Assembly: GCA_947628575.1 (NCBI GenBank)
Contig: CANRAK010000041.1
Span: forward strand, 1 to 11,552
DNA: 11,552 bases
Direction: 5' to 3'
From: an uncultured Clostridia bacterium
GTDB taxonomy: Bacteria > Bacillota > Clostridia > TANB77 > CAG-465
Under the pieces are notes generated by a model. That model was not told where the DNA came from. It saw nothing but the letters and a program-made list of their open reading frames with translations, and made no database searches. The position numbers and the translations under genes are program-made. The first letter of the stretch is position 1. Each line of letters starts with the position of its first letter. Positions 1 to 4,830 of the stretch are shown here, in pieces.

Positions 1-398
1 AACAAATTGTTTATATTATCTTGCAATTGTGTATCTTTAAGACCTGATACTCTTTTAAAAGATACTTCTACTTTTTTTCCTTCTTTATTTTTTGAATAAT
101 CATAAAAAAAGCCTGTTTGCTCTATATATTCAGTTGTAGCTATATAATTAAGACCTTCATAAGTGTCTTTTTCATTTACTAATAACTCACTCTCTTCTTT
201 TGAGTTATTTAATTCGTTTAATTTTTTATTTCTATTATATATACTATAGCCTATAACACATAAAACTATAACTACAATACATATAACACCAATGATTATT
301 TTCTTATTTATAGATTTTTTTACTACATCATCACTTAAGTTCTCATTAACTTTTGAAATATTAACTTCTTTAGTTTTGCCATCTTCTTGACTATTCAT
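1..398 (-). CDS. Membrane-anchored extracellular protein, 5' part only, possibly DUF3298/DUF4163-like
   Basis: The reading frame is open from an ATG at 398 to the left window edge, giving about 132 residues of the N-terminal part; the C-terminus lies outside. Residues 1-31 are hydrophilic, about 34-52 form one hydrophobic membrane span (start KIIIGVICIVV), and the rest would be outside the cell. The stretch near residues 117-131 (KRVSGLKDTQLQDNINN) resembles the SGL-D-xx-Q-xx-IN pattern seen in DUF3298/DUF4163 domains of exported Firmicute proteins; this is a pattern match from memory, so the family is tentative. GGAGGT at 404-409 is a good ribosome binding site for this ATG. It is divergent from the operon starting at 591 and has its own promoter. 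Coding status is likely; function is unknown. Confidence 0.75.
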   Translation of the reverse strand, partial: MNSQEDGKTKEVNISKVNENLSDDVVKKSINKKIIIGVICIVVIVLCVIGYSIYNRNKKLNELNNSKEESELLVNEKDTYEGLNYIATTEYIEQTGFFYDYSKNKEGKKVEVSFKRVSGLKDTQLQDNINNL

Positions 399-423
399 AT
401 AATACCTCCACTAAACTATTAAT

Positions 424-452
424 ATATTATCATTTATTAATAAAATATTCAA
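424..452 (-). promoter_or_regulatory. Promoter of the leftward anchored-protein gene
   Basis: On the minus strand, TTGAAT (452-447) and TAATAT (429-424) are separated by 17 nt, with a TGA just before the -10 box (extended -10 type). Transcription would start near 417, about 20 nt before the ATG at 398. Confidence 0.6.
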
Positions 453-478
453 TCTTTTAGCTAATTTAATTATATTTC

Positions 479-507
479 TTGATTTTTTATGTAAATTATG
501 ATATAAT
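479..507 (+). promoter_or_regulatory. Promoter of the 591-1729 operon
   Basis: TTGATT (479-484) and a perfect TATAAT (502-507) are 17 nt apart. The expected start near 513-515 falls immediately before the first leader hairpin, so the transcript would begin with the structured leader described next. Confidence 0.75.
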
Positions 508-515
508 TCCATACT

Positions 516-573
516 GAAGCAGAGAAATTAAAGCGCTTCCAAGAATTTGGAGGTGCTTAGCCTCCAGATCTTG
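516..573 (+). promoter_or_regulatory. Structured 5' leader with two tandem hairpins
   Basis: Hairpin 1 pairs GAAGC (516-520) with GCTTC (535-539) around a 14-nt loop. Hairpin 2 pairs CAAGA (540-544) with TCTTG (569-573), then, after a small internal loop (545-547 / 567-568), TGGAGG (548-553) with CCTCCA (561-566) around a 7-nt loop. The helices abut directly. No T-run follows hairpin 2, so it is not an ordinary terminator. The real ribosome binding site AGGAGG (581-586) lies 8 nt beyond the structure. The strand GGAGG in hairpin 2 is a second, sequestered SD-like sequence. This could be a cis-regulatory RNA, a transcript stabiliser or a protein-binding site; it matches no riboswitch I can name. 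Confidence 0.55.
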
Positions 574-590
574 ATTAATAAGGAGGAAAA

Positions 591-1322
591 ATGAAAGAAA
601 ACTATTCAAAAAAAATCATTGATACGGAAGGATATAAAATGAATATATCCAAATTTACAAAAAATGTAACTTTTAAGTTACAAGACAATATGTCCGATGT
701 GTTTGAAAACCCTACATATTGCAAATTCTTTAAAATGTTAAAGAATATTAGCTATGAACTTGATGAAAAATTACAATTTGATGTTGAAATTGATTATGTT
801 ACATTAGAAGCATTTAAATTATACATCAGTAGCAACGGATATAAAAACTTATACAATAATATTGGAACGAGAATTTTTGAATTAATAAACGACCTGTCTA
901 TACAAGGTTTTTGTTTTACTCCAAAAGATATTGCAAAAAGATTTCTTAATAATACAGATTTAATACAACTAAAAGAATTCTATAATAGCAACGAAGATAC
1001 AGTATATAAAAGCTTTAAAAATGGTTATTCTTCTTTATATTTATATGAAATGATATATAAAGAAAAAAATCATAACTGTCTCTTAGCTAACTTGTATTCA
1101 ATTATACAAGATAAAAAACAACCAAATCAAAAAAGAGACTTTGTTAGCAACTTGCTAATAGAATTTGAAAATGAGCTTTTAAAGCTTACAACTGAGAATT
1201 CCAGAAACAACTTATGTTACTGCATATTAAAAATTAACGATAATATAGATAAAGTTAACTACTTAAAATATATTAATCGTAACGACTTTACAATCGAGAG
1301 CATATATGATGATATTAATTAA
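591..1322 (+). CDS. Unrecognised 243-residue protein, first gene of a two-gene operon
   Basis: I do not recognise the family. The protein has no signal peptide and no membrane span, is rich in Lys, Asn, Ile and Tyr, and appears mostly helical, so a cytoplasmic location is likely. Cysteines are scattered without a metal-binding pattern. The ATG at 591 is preceded by a perfect TAAGGAGG, but only 4 nt separate GGAGG from the ATG, which is tight. A second in-frame ATG at 639 (residue 17, start of MNISKFTK) has GGAAGGA in front with better spacing, so the true start may be either. The gene has its own promoter and structured leader, and the next gene follows after 20 nt on the same strand. No resemblance to transposase, phage or restriction proteins is visible. 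Confidence 0.75.
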   Translation: MKENYSKKIIDTEGYKMNISKFTKNVTFKLQDNMSDVFENPTYCKFFKMLKNISYELDEKLQFDVEIDYVTLEAFKLYISSNGYKNLYNNIGTRIFELINDLSIQGFCFTPKDIAKRFLNNTDLIQLKEFYNSNEDTVYKSFKNGYSSLYLYEMIYKEKNHNCLLANLYSIIQDKKQPNQKRDFVSNLLIEFENELLKLTTENSRNNLCYCILKINDNIDKVNYLKYINRNDFTIESIYDDIN

Positions 1323-1342
1323 TAATATGGAGGAATTTTAAT

Positions 1343-1729
1343 ATGAAAGCTTTTTACTTTGCATATGGAAATCAAAATTTTGGGATACAAAAGGAATTAG
1401 GTTCTGACCTAACAATAAGTTTAGATACTTGCGAAGGTGCAGGAGTTGCACTAATAAAATCTGTAAATGTAAAAAAATTTACTAATACAATCTTTTTTAG
1501 CATAACTAATAACTTCAATAGTAATGTTACAGTAAGAATAGAAAAGAAGTATAGTAATAATGTTACATATGAAAAACTAACAATAAAAGGAAAGAAATCG
1601 AAATCTAAAATAATTAAGTTAACTGATGACGAAAAAAGCAAAATAAACGAAATAGTAGTAGCTATACTTAAAGAAGATAATTCTTCTACTGCTATGGCAT
1701 CTATCACAGTTAATGCAAGTTTAAATTAA
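1343..1729 (+). CDS. Unrecognised 128-residue beta-rich protein, second gene of the operon
   Basis: The gene starts 20 nt after its upstream partner, with GGAGG at 1329-1333 and 9 nt to the ATG, and is closed by a strong intrinsic terminator (1735-1769). It therefore appears to be the second and last gene of the operon. Alternating hydrophobic residues (for example TIFFSITNN, VTVRIEKK, EIVVAILKED, ASITVNASL) suggest a compact beta-sandwich, perhaps Ig-like, from about residue 40 to the end. A Lys/Ser-rich turn (KGKKSKSK) sits near residues 82-89. There is no signal peptide, membrane span or sorting motif, so it should be cytoplasmic unless exported by a non-classical route. The family is unknown to me; a partner role for the 243-residue protein is inferred only from gene order. 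Confidence 0.75.
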   Translation: MKAFYFAYGNQNFGIQKELGSDLTISLDTCEGAGVALIKSVNVKKFTNTIFFSITNNFNSNVTVRIEKKYSNNVTYEKLTIKGKKSKSKIIKLTDDEKSKINEIVVAILKEDNSSTAMASITVNASLN

Positions 1730-1734
1730 TATAT

Positions 1735-1769
1735 AGTAGCTTCACTTTATGTGTAGCTACTCTTTTTTT
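1735..1769 (+). terminator. Intrinsic terminator of the 591-1729 operon
   Basis: AGTAGCT (1735-1741) pairs with AGCTACT (1755-1761). The stem continues, after one T/T mismatch, as CAC/GTG with a TTTAT loop, and is followed by seven T (1763-1769). It lies 6 nt after the stop codon. Confidence 0.9.
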
Positions 1770-1799
1770 GCCAAAAAAAGAGAACGTAAAAAAACGTTC
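1763..1799 (-). terminator. Intrinsic terminator of the leftward candidate small RNA
   Basis: Read on the minus strand, GAACGT (1799-1794) pairs with ACGTTC (1787-1782) around a six-T loop, then TC and seven T (1779-1773). The A/T tract lies beside the T-run of the rightward terminator, forming the perfect inverted repeat CTCTTTTTTT-GCC-AAAAAAAGAG (1760-1782), so two convergent terminators are packed into 65 bp. The 3' end of the leftward RNA is expected near 1773. Confidence 0.7.
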
Positions 1800-1972
1800 A
1801 CAAATGGTAACATAAATAAAGAATTTTCTTAATCTATTTTAAATACCTTAAACCATGCAAAAATAATATTAAAATTTCTTTAAATTTTTTTATATCTTTA
1901 TAAATTTCTAATTTATATATAAGTTTGAATTTTCAATTTGATATATTTTAAAATTAATATTTTTTTATTCTC

Positions 1973-2001
1973 TCGGAGGATAATGTATAAATGTCGGAGG
2001 A
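1973..2001 (-). repeat. Direct repeat UCCUCCGA, two copies 21 nt apart
   Basis: On the plus strand TCGGAGGA occurs at 1973-1980 and 1994-2001. These are the most GC-rich few bases of a very AT-rich 480-bp gene gap, which suggests they are kept by selection. In the minus-strand RNA one copy occupies a hairpin loop and the other lies in a nearly unpaired stretch. Confidence 0.7.
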
Positions 2002-2073
2002 ACATCTATACTCCCTTTTTAGACCTGTTTTTTATTAAAAATTCATTATTTATTTTTTTTCGTTACCGCCAAT

Positions 2074-2102
2074 ATTATATCATTAGTTTTATGTAAAGTC
2101 AA
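2074..2102 (-). promoter_or_regulatory. Strong promoter of the candidate small RNA
   Basis: TTGACT (2102-2097) and a perfect TATAAT (2079-2074) have the ideal 17-nt spacing, one mismatch from full sigma-A consensus. Transcription would start near G2067, exactly at the base of the end-pairing stem. No open reading frame of normal size follows. Confidence 0.75.
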
Positions 2103-2131
2103 GCTTTTTTATTTATTTTATTTTGTTTACA

Positions 2132-2159
2132 TTGTTTCTTTTATATTTTTTCTTACTAT
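2132..2159 (+). promoter_or_regulatory. Possible promoter of dapL
   Basis: TTGTTT (2132-2137) and TACTAT (2154-2159) are 16 nt apart, giving a leader of about 45 nt before the ATG at 2210. The surrounding 2103-2190 stretch is T-rich on the plus strand and holds no gene or hairpin I can support. Boxes of this quality are common in AT-rich DNA. Confidence 0.4.
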
Positions 2160-2209
2160 ATTACATATTTATATGCTTTTTAAATATATTGTATTAAGGA
2201 GGAAATTCT

Positions 2210-3388
2210 ATGGCAAATATAAATGAAAATTATTGTTCTTTAAAAAATAGTTATTTATTTTCTAAAATACATAATGAAAAAGAAAAGTATATTAAACAAA
2301 ATCCAGATAAAAAACTTATAGACTTAAGTATTGGAGATGTTACTCTCCCTCTTTCCCCTTCTAGTATTTCTGGAATAGAAAAAGCAGCAAAACTTTTGTC
2401 TTCAAAAGAAACTTTTGAGGGATATCCACCAAGTAGTGGCCATAATTTTCTAAAAGAAGAAATAATAAAAAACGACTATAATTCTAAAAATATAAATATA
2501 GATATGTCAGAAGTTTTTATTGGTGATAGTTCAAAATCAGATATATCAAATATACTTGATGTATTTGATACCAATATTACAGTAGCTATTCAAAATCCTG
2601 TATATCCTGTATACTTAGACTCTAATATTATGCGTGGTAATAAAATTATATATATTACAGATGTAGATGCATTTCTACCACCAAAAGAGCATATAGATAT
2701 TATATACATATGTTCACCAAATAACCCAACAGGTAATGTAATATCTAAAGAAAAGTTAAAAGAATATATTGATTATGCAATAGATAACAATTCAATTATT
2801 TTTTTTGATAGTGCATATGAAGCTTTTATACAAGATAAAAATACAGTTCATAGTATCTATGAAATTGAAAATGCAAAAAAGGTTGCTGTAGAATTTAGAA
2901 GTTTTTCTAAAACTGCTGGCTTTACCCCTATTAGACTATCCTATACAGTAGTACCAAAAGATATCTATTTATATTCAAAAAATAACAATAAATTTTCACT
3001 AAACACATTATTTACAAGATTAAAAGATACTAAATATAATGGTCCATCTTTTTTAAGTGAATATGCAATATATAATGTATATCATGAAAATAAATATTAT
3101 GAATTAGAAAAAAATATAAAATACTATTTAGATAATACAAAACTTTTAGCAAATTTCTTTAGTTCTAAAAATATGACTATATCAAAAAATGTAAACTCAC
3201 CTTATGTATGGATAAAATGTAAAAATAATATGTCATCTTGGGATTTCTTTTATTATATGCTAGATAATTTTATGATACTTGGAACTCCTGGTAGTGGCTT
3301 TGGTAGTAATGGTGAAGGCTATTTTAGACTTACTGGTTTTGGTAGTAATGAAGATATAATTGAAGCCTTAAAAAGGCTAAAAAAATAA
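2210..3388 (+). CDS. dapL: LL-diaminopimelate aminotransferase
   Basis: This pyridoxal-phosphate enzyme converts tetrahydrodipicolinate plus glutamate to LL-diaminopimelate in one step, in the cytoplasm, feeding lysine and peptidoglycan synthesis. The 392-residue length and whole pattern fit the DapL branch of class I/II aminotransferases. It has the N-terminal NENY and SIGDVT-PL (residues 5-8 and 40-48), NPVYPVY (129-135), NNPTG (171-175), FDSAYEAF with cofactor-contacting D200 and Y203, SFSKTAGF with Schiff-base K234, and GTPGSGFG-GEGYFRLT with substrate carboxylate-binding R373. All key residues are present, so it should be active. The start is supported by AAGGAGG at 2196-2202, 7 nt before the ATG. 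It stands alone rather than in a dap operon, and is divergent from the candidate small RNA. Confidence 0.95.
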   Translation: MANINENYCSLKNSYLFSKIHNEKEKYIKQNPDKKLIDLSIGDVTLPLSPSSISGIEKAAKLLSSKETFEGYPPSSGHNFLKEEIIKNDYNSKNINIDMSEVFIGDSSKSDISNILDVFDTNITVAIQNPVYPVYLDSNIMRGNKIIYITDVDAFLPPKEHIDIIYICSPNNPTGNVISKEKLKEYIDYAIDNNSIIFFDSAYEAFIQDKNTVHSIYEIENAKKVAVEFRSFSKTAGFTPIRLSYTVVPKDIYLYSKNNNKFSLNTLFTRLKDTKYNGPSFLSEYAIYNVYHENKYYELEKNIKYYLDNTKLLANFFSSKNMTISKNVNSPYVWIKCKNNMSSWDFFYYMLDNFMILGTPGSGFGSNGEGYFRLTGFGSNEDIIEALKRLKK

Positions 3389-3416
3389 TATAAAAGGTTT
3401 TTTCCTTTTATATTAT
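3379..3416 (-). terminator. Terminator hairpin between dapL and the convergent gene
   Basis: A 13-bp stem (3385-3397 with 3404-3416) has a loop of six T on the plus strand. On the minus strand it is followed by a T-run (complement of A3379-3384), so it works best as the terminator of the leftward gene, whose stop codon (3413-3415) lies inside the stem. On the plus strand no T-run follows, so termination of dapL here is less certain. The stem also includes the dapL stop codon. Confidence 0.75.
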
Positions 3417-3892
3417 AAGTTATTAAAGTTTTCTAAAATTTTATCTGATTGTTCATTTACCATAATAAGAACAATTAAATTTCCTTTGCTTTCAACTTTT
3501 ACATCTTTATCTTCAACAGCAACACAAATCCATTTTCTAGGATTTACACTATTTCTTATTTTATCTTTTATATCATTAACATTAGCTTTATTATCAACCC
3601 TTATTAGTACAACAGAATGTGCAATAGAACTCATAAGTGGCTCTGATGCTAAAGCTTCAGTATACTCGATATCTGATGTGCCAAGATAATATTCTATATT
3701 TTCAGGTGTTACTTGAGTATTTTCTAACATTGGTAATTCATCTTCTGGTATCCCATCATATAATTTTGCCATAAGTTCTTCTAAAGTTCCATCAACATTA
3801 GTCTGTTTATTTTTGTCTTTAGTGCCAAATACAAAAACAAGAGCTATTACTACAACAATTATAGCTATTATACCTATAACCTTCTTATTCAT
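3413..3892 (-). CDS. Small membrane-anchored extracellular protein, DUF4358-like
   Basis: The 159-residue product has an N-terminal uncleaved anchor at about residues 4-23 (KVIGIIAIIVVVIALVFVFG) and an extracellular domain of about 125 residues. There is no lipobox cysteine. The order of elements (an ELPMLEN-like segment, YYLG, an acidic segment, a strand with SVVLIRV, a helix, and a final strand NLIVLIMV followed by a short helix ending ILENF) resembles DUF4358 proteins of Clostridia, which are usually lipoproteins. This assignment is from pattern memory. GGAGG at 3900-3904 supports the start. It is convergent with dapL and divergent from the SGNH hydrolase. Function unknown. Confidence 0.75.
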   Translation of the reverse strand: MNKKVIGIIAIIVVVIALVFVFGTKDKNKQTNVDGTLEELMAKLYDGIPEDELPMLENTQVTPENIEYYLGTSDIEYTEALASEPLMSSIAHSVVLIRVDNKANVNDIKDKIRNSVNPRKWICVAVEDKDVKVESKGNLIVLIMVNEQSDKILENFNNL

Positions 3893-3931
3893 TATCTTCC
3901 CTCCTACGTTATTATTTTACCACATATGTAG

Positions 3932-3960
3932 ATTATAGTAAATATTATTTGTATTTTATC
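3932..3960 (-). promoter_or_regulatory. Possible promoter of the DUF4358-like gene
   Basis: A perfect TATAAT (3937-3932) on the minus strand lies about 40 nt before the ATG. The -35 region at 17-nt spacing is weak (GATAAA, 3960-3955). Confidence 0.4.
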
Positions 3961-3968
3961 TAAAAATA

Positions 3969-3997
3969 TTGAACATTTGATATTTATGTCATATAAT
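3969..3997 (+). promoter_or_regulatory. Promoter of the SGNH hydrolase gene
   Basis: TTGAAC (3969-3974) and TATAAT (3992-3997) are 17 nt apart. Transcription starting near 4004 leaves a leader of about 15 nt that contains AAGGTG (4006-4011) as ribosome binding site. Confidence 0.7.
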
Positions 3998-4019
3998 TTC
4001 TATATAAGGTGAAATACAA

Positions 4020-4787
4020 ATGAGAAATGGTGTAAAAAATTATGCATATCAAAGCTTTTTTATAAAAGTTTCTATGGTATTACTGGTAATAATTACAATT
4101 ATATATATACTGTTTATATCTTTTGCAAAAAAAGATGATATACATGTAAGTATTGCTAATAACGCATTAGCTAGCTATTCTTTTAAAGCTGAAAACACGT
4201 TAGTTGGAGTATTTGAAGAAGAAAAAATCGCAACACCCATTACTACAGACTGTGCAAGTGCTTTTTTAAATGCTAATGCTATGGTAATTGGAGATTCTAC
4301 AGTTGAAGGTCTTGAGGCTTACGGCATACTTAACAGCTCTTCTACTGTATGGACCAGAGGAAGAACAATACAATATATGACTTCTGACCTATCAAAAGTT
4401 GTTGCAAATAATCCTAGTAAATTATTTCTAGCTTATGGTGCAAACGACTTACTAAGTTGGAATGGAAATGTTGATGGATATATTAATGCATATAAAAACG
4501 CTATAACTAAAATAAAGCAATCACTTCTAAATACTACAATATATATTAATTCTGTACTTCCTGTTAGTGATAAAGCTTTAGCAAGTAATAACGCATACTC
4601 ATATCAAAATTTATTTAACCAGAAACTACAAGAGTTCTGTAACCAAAATAATATTGTATTTATAGATAACACTGCTCTTCTTGAACAAGCATCTGATGGC
4701 AAAAAATTTGAAAGTGACGGTGTTCATCCAAAGCCATTTTATTATAAGCTTTGGGCAAATAATATGATAAAATGTTCTAATATGTAG
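4020..4787 (+). CDS. Membrane-anchored SGNH/GDSL hydrolase
   Basis: The 255-residue protein has a short cytoplasmic N-terminus, one membrane span at about residues 15-35, a linker of about 50 residues, and an SGNH catalytic domain from about 85 to the end. The four SGNH blocks are present: GDS with nucleophile S93 (91-93), G114 in RGR, GAND with N142 (140-143), and SDGVHP with D233 and H236. The enzyme should therefore be an active esterase or acyl-hydrolase on the outer face of the membrane, for example deacetylating a wall or surface polysaccharide; the substrate is not shown by the sequence. It is a single-gene unit with its own promoter and a terminator right behind it. The family is large and functionally mixed. 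Confidence 0.9.
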   Translation: MRNGVKNYAYQSFFIKVSMVLLVIITIIYILFISFAKKDDIHVSIANNALASYSFKAENTLVGVFEEEKIATPITTDCASAFLNANAMVIGDSTVEGLEAYGILNSSSTVWTRGRTIQYMTSDLSKVVANNPSKLFLAYGANDLLSWNGNVDGYINAYKNAITKIKQSLLNTTIYINSVLPVSDKALASNNAYSYQNLFNQKLQEFCNQNNIVFIDNTALLEQASDGKKFESDGVHPKPFYYKLWANNMIKCSNM

Positions 4788-4825
4788 AAAAATAGGCTGA
4801 AATTAAATTCAGCCTATATTTTTTT
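4788..4825 (+). terminator. Bidirectional terminator between the SGNH and surface-protein genes
   Basis: ATAGGCTGAA (4792-4801) pairs perfectly with TTCAGCCTAT (4808-4817) around a 6-nt loop. Seven T follow on the plus strand (4819-4825). On the minus strand the T-run is about five bases (complement of 4788-4792), so it can serve both convergent genes. Confidence 0.9.
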
Positions 4826-4830
4826 GTCTA

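Larger units (their letters stand above)
1763..2067 (-). ncRNA. Candidate small RNA, about 300 nt, with exposed UCCUCC motifs
   Basis: This minus-strand unit has a near-consensus promoter (2074-2102) and an intrinsic terminator (1763-1799) but no convincing protein gene. A 10-bp hairpin pairs GUAUAGAUGU (2011-2002) with ACAUUUAUAC (1994-1985) and shows UCCUCCG in a 7-nt loop; a second UCCUCCGA follows at 1980-1973. The 5' end GGUAAC (2067-2062) pairs with GUUACC (1811-1806). After an 8-nt A-rich bulge, 15 of 16 further positions pair (2053-2038 with 1827-1812). The AU-rich interior can form small hairpins such as UAUAAAUU-AGA-AAUUUAUA. CCUCC copies the 16S rRNA anti-SD and would pair with GGAGG ribosome binding sites, as C-rich loops do in staphylococcal RNAIII and RsaE. 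The function as a regulator is inferred. I cannot match it to 6S, SRP, RNase P or tmRNA. Confidence 0.6.

Noticed and set aside
540..590. Hairpin 2 of the leader as an intrinsic terminator or known riboswitch.
   Set aside because: No T-run follows the stem, and the sequence fits no riboswitch consensus I can recall, such as c-di-GMP, preQ1, fluoride or guanidine classes.
1372..1707. Long minus-strand open frame opposite the 128-residue gene.
   Set aside because: Hydrophobic low-complexity translation typical of the antisense of a Lys/Asn-rich gene; no ribosome binding site, and the plus-strand gene has good signals.
1913..2005. A 30-codon minus-strand frame (MFLRHLYIILRE...) with GGGAG 5 nt upstream, inside the candidate small RNA.
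   Set aside because: The ATG sits in the strong hairpin, the peptide is basic and AT-driven and resembles no known small toxin. A dual-function RNA cannot be excluded but is not supported.
1992..2039. A 15-codon plus-strand frame starting ATG TCG GAG GAA with GGAGG upstream.
   Set aside because: No plus-strand promoter or terminator supports it, and the hairpin wobble favours transcription of the other strand.
1806..2067. A miniature inverted-repeat transposon bounded by GGTAAC/GTTACC.
   Set aside because: No target-site duplication, an 8-nt insertion in one arm, and promoter and terminator placement fit an RNA gene better. Copy-number search would settle it.
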